Of a stretch of 64,000 nt of DNA, positions 17,882-26,609 are shown one piece after another. The translations under genes were made by a program, and so were the position numbers. The stretch comes from Gammaproteobacteria bacterium. GTDB lineage: Bacteria; Pseudomonadota; Gammaproteobacteria; Chromatiales; Chromatiaceae. A model generated the notes under the pieces. The model saw only the letters and a program-made list of their open reading frames with translations. It did no database searches and was not told the DNA's origin. The stretch spans positions 1 to 64,000 of the forward strand of contig JAGRGY010000016.1 of NCBI GenBank assembly GCA_020445255.1. Direction: 5' to 3'. Numbering within the stretch: the stretch's first letter is position 1; each line of letters opens with the position of its first letter.

Positions 17882-18343
17882 TCAGTGTAGCGAAGGCGAC
17901 TGGCTGGGCTCCGTCGTTGCCTTCTCGACCAGCGGTAGAGAGGCGTGATGGGCGAGCATGCGCCAGCTGCCGTCGGCGAAGGTGTAGACGTTGGTCGCCA
18001 GGATCACGGCATGCCGTGTACCGGCGCCGCTGCTGACACGTTCCTCGACGGTGTGCACCGCGAGCCGCGCGTCGGCGCTGGTGCGCACGACGCGATAGGA
18101 AACCTTCGGCGGGCTGGTCTCGCGGAAGATCTCCTGCCAGCTTTCGAGAACCTGTGCGGCACCCTGAAGCAGGGCACCGCCCGGATGGATGCAGCTTGCA
18201 TCGGGCGACTGCAGCCATATGCGGCTCATGGCTGCGTCGTCGAGTTCGCGGAATGCTGCATAGAAGGCAGCTTCGACGGCGGCAGGATCGGAAAAGTGCA
18301 TACGGAGTGTCGGCCCTGTCATTGTTGCTCTGGAAGATGTCAT
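17882..18343 (-). CDS. NTF2-like (SnoaL/DUF4440-type) protein
   Basis: 153 residues. The fold pattern is typical of NTF2-like proteins: FSDPAAVEAAFYAAFRELD, then ASCIHPGGALLQGAAQVLESWQEIF, and a beta-rich half ending in WRMLAHHASLP. These proteins are often small cytoplasmic ligand-binding or isomerase-like domains. ATG 18343 and 18322 are both possible starts. No partner gene is evident. Confidence 0.75.
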   Translation of the reverse strand: MTSSRATMTGPTLRMHFSDPAAVEAAFYAAFRELDDAAMSRIWLQSPDASCIHPGGALLQGAAQVLESWQEIFRETSPPKVSYRVVRTSADARLAVHTVEERVSSGAGTRHAVILATNVYTFADGSWRMLAHHASLPLVEKATTEPSQSPSLH

Positions 18344-18500
18344 CGGTAGACGGTGCATCACCCGGTACAGCCACACTGGGTTGCATCAGTGCGACGGACG
18401 GCGGGTTTATGTTACCGCGGGTTGGCCCCGGGTTGGCGAATCCATCGTCCGCTGCGCCATTGCCGGTTGGCGGACCGTGTCTAGCCGCCGTAAGGCGGGG

Positions 18501-19247
18501 TCAGTCGAGGTAGCGGGCCTGCCACTCCAGATACAACCGATAGACATGGTCGCAGTAGCCTTCCTTGTCGTGGAACAGGTGGGGCTCTATGGCATCGAAG
18601 ACGTAGTAGTTTGCGCGGTTGTTGCGCGCGAGCATGATGTTGCGGAGGTTCGCGAGCAGGCTGTGTCGGCCCCAGTGAAAATCGTGTATGGCCTCGTAGT
18701 GCAGGTAGACGGGGACGATGGGCACTCCGGTCTCCAGCGATATGCCGAAAGCGCCGCGGCGGAACATCGGCTGCAGGCGAGGGCCGTTGATCCCACCTTC
18801 TGGATACAGTGCGACATTACGACCGCGCGCGAGGTGTTCGCGGATCTGTCGTGCGGCGGCCGCCCGCGATTCCCGTGATTCCCGTTTGACGAAAATCGTT
18901 CCGGCTGCCGCACCGATTCGACCGGCAAGCCACCAGTCGCGCACCTCGATCTTGGCCAGACTGTCGACGTCGAACAGAGCGGGTATGCCGACGTCCTCGA
19001 AAGAAGAAGGGTGGTTGGCGATCATGATGAAGCGATCGGGCAGGGGCTTGCGGTTCTTGTGGTGTAGCCGGAGGTCGACACCGAGGGCATGCACCCAGGC
19101 GCGGCTCCACACCCCGAACAGCCGGCGATACCAGTCGCCGAGCCGGGGTTTCGGCATAAACGACAAAATGTACATCACGGCTGTCAGGGCGATCAGTTCG
19201 ATCCACCCCAGCAACTGCCACAGCGCGCGGAGGACGGCTCTGATCAT
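18501..19247 (-). CDS. 1-acyl-glycerol-phosphate acyltransferase-like protein
   Basis: 248 residues from ATG 19247; the frame upstream of it lacks a convincing start. One N-terminal transmembrane helix (about 12-30) precedes a PlsC-type domain. The acyltransferase motifs are present as NHPSSFEDV and LYPEGGINGP. The first has one more residue between His and Asp than the usual HX4D, so HX4E may be used. The product likely acylates a lysophospholipid or related lipid at the inner membrane. Confidence 0.8.
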   Translation of the reverse strand: MIRAVLRALWQLLGWIELIALTAVMYILSFMPKPRLGDWYRRLFGVWSRAWVHALGVDLRLHHKNRKPLPDRFIMIANHPSSFEDVGIPALFDVDSLAKIEVRDWWLAGRIGAAAGTIFVKRESRESRAAAARQIREHLARGRNVALYPEGGINGPRLQPMFRRGAFGISLETGVPIVPVYLHYEAIHDFHWGRHSLLANLRNIMLARNNRANYYVFDAIEPHLFHDKEGYCDHVYRLYLEWQARYLD

Positions 19248-19532
19248 GTCGTACGGGGTGGCTTGCGTGTTGCCGGCCCGCCTGTCTGAGCGTTTTTCGC
19301 CGCGACGGCGCGGAGACTGCGTCGTCGTGGCGGGTGCGCAGCGAAGGACGCGGAAGGCGCAGCCGACACGCGACCAAACCGGCTGCATCGAGTGCGCCCC
19401 ACCACCGTAGGGTTGTCCGGGTCCGCGGCAGGAAATAGGTGGGATACGCAGGCTTGGTGCATCGCTGACAGTTTAGCCGCCTCACCGCGACGGATGCCGG
19501 GTTGGCGCAATGGCGGGCCGGGGAGAAAACGT

Positions 19533-19931
19533 TCAGGTGGCCTCGTCGAGCAGGCGGCGCATGTAGTCGGCCGTTCTGACGCCGAGGACCATGCGCGCTA
19601 CGTTGCCGTCCTTTACCAGGATCAGCGTTGGCGTGGCGCGAATGCCCAGTTCGCGACTGGCCTCCGGGTGCTCAGTGACGTCGAGCTTGAACACCGGCGC
19701 CCCTCCACCGCGCAGGATATCCACCTCCTTCGACATCGGCCGGCAGGGGCCGCATTGGGGGCTGAAGCAGTAGACCAGGGCCTTGTCGGCCGTCTCCGCC
19801 AGGCCGGGAAGGGCCCCATACAGAGGGCGGACCGGTCGCCCTTCGCCGGCGCGCGTCGCCACGTACATGTACGCAACGTAAAGCGCCCAGGTCACGGCGA
19901 GGCCGACAATGGTGTAGGCGAACAGGGTCAC
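19533..19931 (-). CDS. Membrane-anchored thioredoxin-like protein
   Basis: 132 residues, GTG start. A single N-terminal transmembrane helix (about 4-24) is followed by a thioredoxin fold with the active site C-G-P-C in FSPQCGPCRPM and the cis-proline ATPTL. It is probably anchored in the inner membrane as a thiol-disulfide reductase. There is no clear operon partner. Confidence 0.8.
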   Translation of the reverse strand: MTLFAYTIVGLAVTWALYVAYMYVATRAGEGRPVRPLYGALPGLAETADKALVYCFSPQCGPCRPMSKEVDILRGGGAPVFKLDVTEHPEASRELGIRATPTLILVKDGNVARMVLGVRTADYMRRLLDEAT

Positions 19932-20051
19932 GGGCGTGGCGGCGGCCTCGCGCAGCGGGCAACGGATTGAGGAAGCGTAGCGGGGAGCCGGGTTGCAGGA
20001 AACCCCGGAGATGCCCGAGGTCGGCGCGGCATTGGGCGATCGGCGAGTCGG

Positions 20052-20276
20052 TCAGTCGGCCTCGTCGACCGGCTCGCGGCGAGGTCGTGGCCGCACCGGC
20101 CGTTTGTAGCGCAACTCGCGCAGGTTGCGCATGCCCATCAACAGCGCACCGAGTCCGAGGACGACCAGCACGGCCGCCGCATGGCTGCCGAACTCGCCGT
20201 CCGCCGGCGCGGCAGCGACGGGTTGACCTGCTGCGGCGGCGATCAGGACGAAGCGATGGGGTTTGAGTTGTCTCAT
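20052..20276 (-). CDS. Small bitopic membrane protein
   Basis: 74 residues from ATG 20276. A short hydrophobic N-terminus (VLIAAAAGQPVAAA) looks like a signal, and a C-terminal transmembrane helix (AAVLVVLGLGALLMGM) is followed by an arginine-rich tail. This resembles a C-terminally anchored surface or sorting-type protein, but no PEP-CTERM or LPxTG motif is present. The function is unknown. Confidence 0.5.
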   Translation of the reverse strand: MRQLKPHRFVLIAAAAGQPVAAAPADGEFGSHAAAVLVVLGLGALLMGMRNLRELRYKRPVRPRPRREPVDEAD

Positions 20277-20581
20277 GCCGGGCCTCGCAACCTGCATGTC
20301 GTTGGTGTTGCCGTTTGTTCAAGCACGATGTGTGCCTCCAACGGAAAGAACTGCAATTACAAACGCTAAGGGAACGTCTGGGAATTAATATCATCGCTGT
20401 TGTAAAGACCGTTGACAATGCACCCCGTGCATGTCGGGGTCAGGATTTTGTCGCCACCGCCGCTGACATCAACGACGGATCGGGTCTCTGCAGGCCGACG
20501 TCATCGGCGCGGCGTGCCATTGCGCGGCCACGCAGCAACACGGACCCGGGCGGATCGTCGCACGACAACTGAGGAGCAAGG
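20277..20581. promoter_or_regulatory. Divergent intergenic region with a 15-bp palindrome
   Basis: About 300 bp between divergently transcribed genes, comparatively AT-rich around 20340-20410. TTGACA at 20412-20417 is followed at once by the perfect palindrome ATGCAC-CCC-GTGCAT (20418-20432). This could be a -35 box with an adjoining operator for the plus-strand gene, but no good -10 follows at normal spacing. No gene is seen here. Confidence 0.3.
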
Positions 20582-21271
20582 GTGGCAATCATCGAACAAT
20601 GGGGGGTCCCACTCGCTGTGGCGGGCATGTTGCTCGCGACCCTCCTCATGTCGGCGCTGGTGAAGCGCTACCAGGAACACCAAGTGTTGGTGCGGGCGCG
20701 GTTGCAGCGTCTGGGGCACAGCGTGCATGCCCTCGAGCAGGCGCTCGACGTGTTGCGCACGGTGCCCTTGTCGCGCGAGATGCGGGTCTTGCTGCGTGGT
20801 GAGCTTCTGGCTCGATTGCAGCGGATGGCGCGCCTCAGCCGGCGATATCCGGGCATTCGTCAGCGCATCGGCGAGGCGGAGACCGCGCTCAATGCCGAGG
20901 GCGCGCCCAATGCGGCCGGTGTCGGTCCGATCGACGACGAGCCGATGTTCCGCCGCATCGTACATGCGATCGATGAACTCACCGAGGTGTTCGCGTTCGG
21001 TGACACCCTGCAGCGGGTGCCGCCCGACGTGCGCGAGATTTTCCGCCGAGAACTGGGAGAGCGGCGCGCCGAGGTACATGCCCGCTTCCACCTCGTCCAG
21101 TCGGTAAAGCGCCGCAAAACAGGCGATACCTCGCGCGCGCGGGCTCATCTCACGACACTGTTGCACGTCCTGCGCAGGCGAGGGCCGAGCACCGATTTCG
21201 TACGCGAGCTATACGCCGAGGCCGAAGCGGCCCTGACATCGCTCTCGCAGAGTGAAATGCCCGTCGCCTAG
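20582..21271 (+). CDS. Membrane-anchored helical hypothetical protein
   Basis: 229 residues, GTG start with gaggag upstream. One N-terminal transmembrane helix (about 9-26) is followed by a long, arginine-rich, predominantly helical cytoplasmic domain without recognised motifs. It stands alone on the plus strand. Confidence 0.6.
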   Translation: MAIIEQWGVPLAVAGMLLATLLMSALVKRYQEHQVLVRARLQRLGHSVHALEQALDVLRTVPLSREMRVLLRGELLARLQRMARLSRRYPGIRQRIGEAETALNAEGAPNAAGVGPIDDEPMFRRIVHAIDELTEVFAFGDTLQRVPPDVREIFRRELGERRAEVHARFHLVQSVKRRKTGDTSRARAHLTTLLHVLRRRGPSTDFVRELYAEAEAALTSLSQSEMPVA

Positions 21272-21340
21272 GGCAGATGCATCGCGCCACACGCCGCAGT
21301 GGCAGCGCCGCCAAGTCGTCCCACTATCGCGTGGCAGGCC

Positions 21341-21700
21341 TCAGCGCTGCGATATCTGTGTCAGGTCGTCGATATTGGCGCAGAACCCGAGCGACGCCGC
21401 GTCGGCGGGCGCATCCGATGCGAGCACCTCGTCGCACTGTTGCTTGTCGGTGCAGCCGTCACAACGGGTCATGTGCTTGCGGACCGACAGGCTCGACTGT
21501 TCGTGCAGGTATTGCGTGCGGTCTATGCCGAGGTGGCCCAGCATGCGCGAGAGCCGAAGCTGGTCGAGTGTCTGCGCCAGGCCCTGACGGAAACGAAAGC
21601 CGGCGCGAAGGTTGCCGAGAATGGCGAGAGGCAGGCGCACGAGCAGAAACAGCATGGCTGCGGCGAGCGCGACTGAAATGACGATACTTGTGAGATCCAT
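21341..21700 (-). CDS. DUF6455-like small membrane protein
   Basis: 119 residues from ATG 21700. An N-terminal transmembrane helix (about 5-25) precedes a helical domain with the cysteine pattern MTRCDGCTDKQQCDEVL and a last cysteine in GFCANID. The RMLGHLGID...Y and C-x2-C-x5-C pattern resembles DUF6455 proteins. The cysteines could bind a metal. The function is unknown. Confidence 0.65.
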   Translation of the reverse strand: MDLTSIVISVALAAAMLFLLVRLPLAILGNLRAGFRFRQGLAQTLDQLRLSRMLGHLGIDRTQYLHEQSSLSVRKHMTRCDGCTDKQQCDEVLASDAPADAASLGFCANIDDLTQISQR

Positions 21701-21817
21701 GGCCGGTCCCCGGAAAACTGATCCGCCAATGTTATCGTCGCCTTGGCCATGTTCCTTGATTTGGATCAGCGCGAATCGCTTCCACCCCCGGATCCAGGCG
21801 TGCAAAGCATTGATTAC

Positions 21818-22111
21818 TCAAATATTGAACAGGTCATCGGCCGCCGAACGCAGCTTCTCGGCGTTCTCGCCGGGATGGAACGTGTCCGAACCCGGTTCGA
21901 AATAGTCACAGAAATTCGCACGCTGTTTGTCGGCGACCGGCTCGGCAATGGGTTCACGGCAGTCGGCCGGCCGACCCGGAGCGAAAAAACGGCAGTTGCG
22001 ACAGACGTGAGTGGATTTGCGGCAGGCGGGGCATTCCGCCTCCCGCTGATAATCGACCGCGGCGAGTCGCGCACCGCACGACCAGCAGATTCCTTCGGCA
22101 TTCGGCGACAT
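21818..22111 (-). CDS. Zinc-ribbon protein of unknown function
   Basis: 97 residues from ATG 22111. Three cysteine pairs (CWSCGARL, CPACRK, CRNCRFF), an isolated DCREPIAEPV cysteine and a late NFCDYFEP suggest one or two zinc-binding knuckles. No nuclease or kinase motif is seen. It starts 94 bp from the divergent plus-strand gene at 22206. Confidence 0.65.
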   Translation of the reverse strand: MSPNAEGICWSCGARLAAVDYQREAECPACRKSTHVCRNCRFFAPGRPADCREPIAEPVADKQRANFCDYFEPGSDTFHPGENAEKLRSAADDLFNI

Positions 22112-22205
22112 GGGACCCCGTCGGCGGTGAGAGAAACGCCGCATTCAAGAAAACTCCCATACTATCCGATAACTACGGAAACCCGTTAACAGGCATCCAA
22201 GCATC

Positions 22206-23000
22206 GTGTCAGACGCCATCGAGGTCAATGTAACCGGGCGGCTCATGCTGCTGCTGACCCGGCTCAGGCTGCTCGACAATCGCTGTCTCTCGATCTACAA
22301 AGCGGCGGTGATGGATGTTGTTCGTCACCGCCTCGACAAGCAGGGCGACGGGTTTGCCGGCATCGAACGCGTGCTGGATGACGAGCTGGCGCTGCTGGAG
22401 ATCGCGCTGCACGGCAGCGCAGCACGACGGCGCGATCCGCAAGCCGAAGAAGATCCGCCGGCCGATGCCCGCGACACCGAGCACCTTGGCAGTCCCGCCG
22501 AGGTGGAAAAGCCATCCGTGCCGACTTCCGACGAGCCCGCTTCAGTGCCGCAGCGGCGCGAATCGCGGGCAGCGAGCGGTTATGTGCCAACGGTCAAGAC
22601 CATGGAGGAAAAGCTCAAGGACGAACGCAAGCCGGTCCAGACACTCCTTAAGGAAGATTGTGTGCGGGTCGGTCTGATCGACGGCGATCGCGCCGGCAAG
22701 CTGATCCTCGGGATGACAGGCAAGACCAGCCAGCAGGCCGAGCAGGACATCGTCGAGTATCTGCGCCAGCGCCTTCAGGACCAGGTGAAATCCTTCATCC
22801 GCAAGGCCAAGGGTGGTCCGTGGAGCGACCCGCGTACCCAGGAGGAACTGCGCAAGGATATCCATGCGGCCAAGAGCGTGCGCAGTATCCTGATGCTGTC
22901 ACGGCAGGTGCTCAAGGAGTACCAGACTTGGCAAAAGGAAAACCACCGCAACGGCATTCTCGGACTGTTCAGCCCGCGCAAGCGAATTGTCGAGCGTTGA
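22206..23000 (+). CDS. Hypothetical protein
   Basis: 264 residues, GTG start. A helical N-terminal domain (about 1-75), a Glu/Pro-rich disordered linker (about 78-125) and a charged helical C-terminal domain (about 130-260) can be seen. There is no membrane segment or recognised motif. It is followed 86 bp later by a HIT-family gene on the same strand. Confidence 0.55.
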   Translation: MSDAIEVNVTGRLMLLLTRLRLLDNRCLSIYKAAVMDVVRHRLDKQGDGFAGIERVLDDELALLEIALHGSAARRRDPQAEEDPPADARDTEHLGSPAEVEKPSVPTSDEPASVPQRRESRAASGYVPTVKTMEEKLKDERKPVQTLLKEDCVRVGLIDGDRAGKLILGMTGKTSQQAEQDIVEYLRQRLQDQVKSFIRKAKGGPWSDPRTQEELRKDIHAAKSVRSILMLSRQVLKEYQTWQKENHRNGILGLFSPRKRIVER

Positions 23001-23086
23001 ATGTTTTCGGCGGGGCGCACTTGACCACGGGCGGCGTGGGATCGACCATCGTCTGCCCCTCAAATACGCGTTGCGAACGCCCGCCC

Positions 23087-23515
23087 ATGAACGATTTCAG
23101 CCTCGATTCCCGCCTTGCCGCGGACTGCCACGTGATCGGCGATCTGGCGCTGTCGCGCGCGCTGCTGTTCGACGACTGCCGCTATCCCTGGGTGATCCTG
23201 GTGCCGCGGCGCGCCGGTATGCGTGAAATCTTCGAATTACATATCGACGATCGGCACCAACTGATGGACGAATCGTGTGCTCTGGGTGTGTCGCTCAAAC
23301 GCGCCTTCGGCGGCGACAAGCTCAACGTCGGCGCGCTGGGCAACCTGGTCGCCCAGCTGCATCTCCACCATGTCATCCGCTCGGTCGGCGATCCGGCCTG
23401 GCCGGGGCCAGTGTGGGGGCATTCGCCGGCACAGCGTTATGCCCCGCAAGCCCTGGCCGAACGCCTTGCCAGCCTGCGGGACGGGCTAGCCGACGTGCTT
23501 CAGACGGGTAGCTGA
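23087..23515 (+). CDS. HIT-family hydrolase
   Basis: 142 residues from ATG 23087. The histidine-triad core is visible as VAQLHLHHVIRS, with NVGALGNLVAQ before it and CHVIGDLALSRALLFDD at the N-terminus. HIT proteins hydrolyse nucleoside phosphoramidates or dinucleotides. The longer open frame upstream is a shadow of the preceding gene. The 3' end overlaps the convergent GIY-YIG gene by 16 bp. Confidence 0.85.
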   Translation: MNDFSLDSRLAADCHVIGDLALSRALLFDDCRYPWVILVPRRAGMREIFELHIDDRHQLMDESCALGVSLKRAFGGDKLNVGALGNLVAQLHLHHVIRSVGDPAWPGPVWGHSPAQRYAPQALAERLASLRDGLADVLQTGS

Positions 23516-23757
23516 ATCTCCCCGGCGACCAGGCGTTCCTTGTCGCCGCGGCACAGGCGTTTCACACGGTATTCGGCGCGCGCCGCGAGGCTGCGGTCGC
23601 CAATCGCACGCGAATAGACCAATTCCAGCGGACCGCGGCCGCGCAGGCGGCGCGCGCCGCGATCGCGTGCGTGCAGAGCGAAACGCCGGGCGACGTCGGT
23701 GCTGATGCCGGTGTAGAGACTGCCGTCACAGCAGCGCACGATGTACAGATACCACAC
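23500..23757 (-). CDS. GIY-YIG nuclease-like protein (YhbQ type)
   Basis: 85 residues forming a single GIY-YIG domain: the motif appears as WYLYIVRCCDGSLYTGIST, with R-R at DVARRFALH and the late EYRVKRL segment. Such stand-alone domains are presumed DNA-processing nucleases. The gene is convergent with the HIT gene. Confidence 0.88.
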   Translation of the reverse strand: MWYLYIVRCCDGSLYTGISTDVARRFALHARDRGARRLRGRGPLELVYSRAIGDRSLAARAEYRVKRLCRGDKERLVAGEIQLPV

Positions 23758-23761
23758 GGGT

Positions 23762-24280
23762 TCAGCGTCGCGTCGCGCGCGCGGGCATCCAATACTCCGA
23801 CCCCAGCACCGTGAACTGCTTCAGGTAGTCGTAGGCGTTGCCGGAGAATTCCAGGAACCACGCCGTCACTGCGCGGCCGTCGCGCACAGGCTGCGTGCGT
23901 CGCAGTTCGATGCCCTGGCGCTGCAGGGTTTCACCGAGTTGTCGCAGCGCATTGCCGACATCGCGCCGCGAGGCCGGCACGAAGGCACTGTCGTTGTGGT
24001 CGGGACAGAGTTTGAGGCGCGACACCAGGACGGTCGAGCCGTCGTTGTCGGCGGCCATCATCATGCGATAGCCACCGAGCAGGATCGGGCGTGTAGCGCC
24101 CTGCCATGCGGAACAGTCGCGCGTGAGTCGGACCGGCGATTCACAGGTCAGTCTTTCGAGCCGGAACTCGCTCGCCGGTACCGGCTGCATGTTGGCGAGG
24201 GCGTGGCTGGGCGCGATGCCGACCAGCAAAGCCGCCAGCAGGATCGCGGAGAGAGGAGTCAGGGGATCGTCACGCTGCAT
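23762..24280 (-). CDS. Exported hypothetical protein
   Basis: 172 residues with a signal peptide (about 1-29, ending SHALA). The mature part has two cysteines in CESPVRLTRDC and one in LKLCPDHND, and ends in ATRR. No family was recognised. It probably shares a transcript with the GIY-YIG gene, 4 bp downstream. Confidence 0.6.
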   Translation of the reverse strand: MQRDDPLTPLSAILLAALLVGIAPSHALANMQPVPASEFRLERLTCESPVRLTRDCSAWQGATRPILLGGYRMMMAADNDGSTVLVSRLKLCPDHNDSAFVPASRRDVGNALRQLGETLQRQGIELRRTQPVRDGRAVTAWFLEFSGNAYDYLKQFTVLGSEYWMPARATRR

Positions 24281-24337
24281 GATCGGAGGCTAGCGCAAAA
24301 TCCGGCGATTGCCACCATGCATCGCGCCGGTCCGGGT

Positions 24338-24649
24338 TCATGCAGCGGTCGTGTCCCGCAGCACGGCTCGCAGCCGGTCCGCCGGATCGACGAAGCAGGC
24401 ATGCAATGTTCCATGCTCGGAGTCGGCGACGATGCGGATAACCGACGCCAGATGTTGACCATTCATGTTCAGTTCGAGCAGGTGTGTGCTGCCGACGGTA
24501 AGTCCACTGGCGACGATGGCGATGCCGCCGACGCTGATGTTGCGTACGACCACGGTTTTGCCGTCGATGCTGGCAAACGTGCGCGGGTCCGCGACACGGC
24601 GCGGCTGACGGCGTTTCTCGCCGTGCAGGTCCTTGTTGAAGTGACGCAT
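24338..24649 (-). CDS. PilZ-domain protein
   Basis: 103 residues. The cyclic di-GMP-binding signature is present as EKRRQPRRV (RxxxR) followed by VRNISVGGIAI (the D/NxSxxG motif). A single PilZ domain of this size acts as a c-di-GMP receptor, which fits with the diguanylate cyclase elsewhere in the window. Its output partner is not evident. Confidence 0.85.
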   Translation of the reverse strand: MRHFNKDLHGEKRRQPRRVADPRTFASIDGKTVVVRNISVGGIAIVASGLTVGSTHLLELNMNGQHLASVIRIVADSEHGTLHACFVDPADRLRAVLRDTTAA

Positions 24650-24674
24650 GGAAAACCGCGAAGCCGCGCCAGCC

Positions 24675-24998
24675 TCAGCGCTTCGACGGCAGGACGTCGA
24701 GATAGCCTCGCTGGATCGCCGTTTCGAGCGCCTTGGCGCCGCTCACAAGTTCCTCGAACTCGGTGCGCAGCTGGTGCAGCTCGGTGAACTGGGCTTCGGT
24801 CGGGCGCTCGGTGTCCTGGCTCGAGCCGAGATCGAACAGTGCCTTCAGATAGCGCGCGCGGGCATTGGCGACCAGGCACAGTACCGGTCGCATCTCGTCG
24901 ATCGTCAGCTCCCTGATCTGCGGGTTGATCACCTCGTGGTTGACGGCCCGCATGCTGCGCTCGAGTTCCATGAGCAAACGATTGATGTCCTGATTCAT
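24675..24998 (-). CDS. Conserved hypothetical protein
   Basis: 107 residues from ATG 24998, all-helical, beginning MNQDINRLLMELERSMRAVN, with the segment RARYLKALFDL and a C-terminus VLPSKR. No catalytic motif. It lies 25 bp upstream of the PilZ gene on the same strand, so the two may be co-expressed. Confidence 0.6.
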   Translation of the reverse strand: MNQDINRLLMELERSMRAVNHEVINPQIRELTIDEMRPVLCLVANARARYLKALFDLGSSQDTERPTEAQFTELHQLRTEFEELVSGAKALETAIQRGYLDVLPSKR

Positions 24999-25097
24999 CG
25001 ACGGGGCTCCTCTGACCTTGTCGGGCGTAGGCTGCATCCCGTTATCGGCACACTGGACCCGGCGCTTGAACCGTTCTCAACTGTCTCGACCTGTCGC

Positions 25098-25466
25098 TCA
25101 GGACAGTGCAGCTTCGAGCGCCGCCGGTTCGGCCGGCAGCTGCACCACGCTATCGATCTGGAACAGGGCGGCGAGCTTGTCGACATAGGCGGCATGCTGG
25201 CCGTCGGCCAGCACGACGATGCGGGCCGCCGGCGCAAATCGCTGCAGACTGCGCAGCATCACGTCGAGGTTGCTGACGTTGGCACCGGCGTAGTTGTTGC
25301 CAAATCCGTAAAAGAAGTCGCCCACGACGATGTCGGGCGAGTCGCGTTTGATTGCAGCCATCGCCTTGCGCTGGCTGGTGAATCGACGGTGCTCGTGCCC
25401 CAACCGGATACACAGGGGGGCGAGGTCCGGATGCAGTGGTGACTCGATGATGTCGTACAGCAGCAT
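25098..25466 (-). CDS. Hypothetical protein with Rossmann/receiver-like pattern
   Basis: 122 residues. Strand-helix alternation (MLLYDIIES, DIVVGDFFYG, ARIVVLADG, SVVQLPAEP) recalls a response-regulator receiver fold, with Asp in VVGDFFY at the position of a phospho-acceptor. The typical acidic pair and lysine are not clear. It follows a tiny membrane-protein gene by 9 bp. Confidence 0.55.
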   Translation of the reverse strand: MLLYDIIESPLHPDLAPLCIRLGHEHRRFTSQRKAMAAIKRDSPDIVVGDFFYGFGNNYAGANVSNLDVMLRSLQRFAPAARIVVLADGQHAAYVDKLAALFQIDSVVQLPAEPAALEAALS

Positions 25467-25475
25467 GCGTGGTGT

Positions 25476-25610
25476 TCAATCCTCGCGGCGCTCGTGATCT
25501 TGCCCGGGCGTTTTTGCCTGGCCACGGCGGCGCTCCACGTAGCGCAGGGCCTGGATCGCGCCGCCAACGGTGCCGACGAGGAACAACGCGACCAGCAGGG
25601 CGATTTCCAT
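25476..25610 (-). CDS. Very small single-pass membrane protein
   Basis: 44 residues: MEIALLVALFLVGTVGGAIQ is a transmembrane helix, followed by a charged tail ending in HERRED. The stop codon lies 9 bp before the start of the receiver-like gene, so the two probably form an operon and may act together at the membrane. It is too short for confident function assignment. Confidence 0.5.
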   Translation of the reverse strand: MEIALLVALFLVGTVGGAIQALRYVERRRGQAKTPGQDHERRED

Positions 25611-25791
25611 GGTCTCGCTCCGGTCTCCTGATTGGCGGCATGATGAGCGGCCGGGTCGTATGCGTGCAAGTCCGGAGGCGAGGGCCTATTCCTGGATGTC
25701 TGGCGACCGATCACCGGGGCCGGTCATAATACCGGCCGCCGTGGTAACGCGGCAGCAGGTCCAGTCCACCCAGCACAGCGGAGAAATCGTC

Positions 25792-26562
25792 ATGCGCAGC
25801 TTGGCCGCCATCATGGTCCTGATCACAGTCGTCGCGTCCCCCTCGGCACGGCCGAGCGACCTGGACAAGGAACGCCGTTGGGCGGAACAGGTGGTCGATT
25901 CGCTGCTCGACGGGGAGGCGATCTACCTCAACGACGGGCGCAACGATTTTCTCGCGATCGAGACCGCGAGTGCCGAGCCCAGCGGTGACAAGGCGGCTGT
26001 CATCATGCATGGCACCGGGGTTCATCCAAATTGGCCGACCGTTGTCCAGCCGCTGCGCGTAGGGCTCACCGGATCCGGCTGGCATACCCTGTCGATCCAG
26101 ATGCCCGTACTCGCCAACGAGGCCAAGCACGAGGAATATGCCGCGATCTACGATTGGGTTCCCGGGCGTATTGATGCGGCAGTCGCGCATCTGCGACAGC
26201 AGGGGTTTGCCAAGGTTGTGTTGATCGCGCACAGCCAAGGTTCGACGATGACGGCCTATTACTTCAGCCAGCCGCATCAGCCGGTCGATGGCTTTGTCGC
26301 AATCGGCATGTCGGGCGGCAGCGGCGGCGGGCCGATGGACGCCTTGTCGCGTCTACGCGGCATCGATGTACCGATGCTGGATCTGTACGGCAGCGAGGAC
26401 CTGCCGGAAGTCCTGGCGAGCGTCGAGGCGCGCGCCGCCCAGGGTGGCGGCCCGGGTCGCGACTACACCCAGCAGCGTGTCGAAGGCGCCGACCATTTCT
26501 TCGAGGGCGAGGAAGAGCCCTTGATTGAGGCAGTGAACGCCTGGTTGAACACGCGGTACTGA
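25792..26562 (+). CDS. Exported DUF3530-like alpha/beta hydrolase
   Basis: 256 residues from ATG 25792, with a signal peptide (about 1-21). The alpha/beta hydrolase pattern includes AAVIMHGTGVHPNW (oxyanion loop), VVLIAHSQGSTM (nucleophile elbow GxSxG-like) and a late EGADHFFEG histidine. DUF3530 proteins have this layout. It is probably a periplasmic esterase with unknown substrate. Confidence 0.78.
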   Translation: MRSLAAIMVLITVVASPSARPSDLDKERRWAEQVVDSLLDGEAIYLNDGRNDFLAIETASAEPSGDKAAVIMHGTGVHPNWPTVVQPLRVGLTGSGWHTLSIQMPVLANEAKHEEYAAIYDWVPGRIDAAVAHLRQQGFAKVVLIAHSQGSTMTAYYFSQPHQPVDGFVAIGMSGGSGGGPMDALSRLRGIDVPMLDLYGSEDLPEVLASVEARAAQGGGPGRDYTQQRVEGADHFFEGEEEPLIEAVNAWLNTRY

Positions 26563-26609
26563 ACGGGGATGGAAGCGGCGCGGTGTCGACCGGCGGTCGG
26601 GCCCGATTG

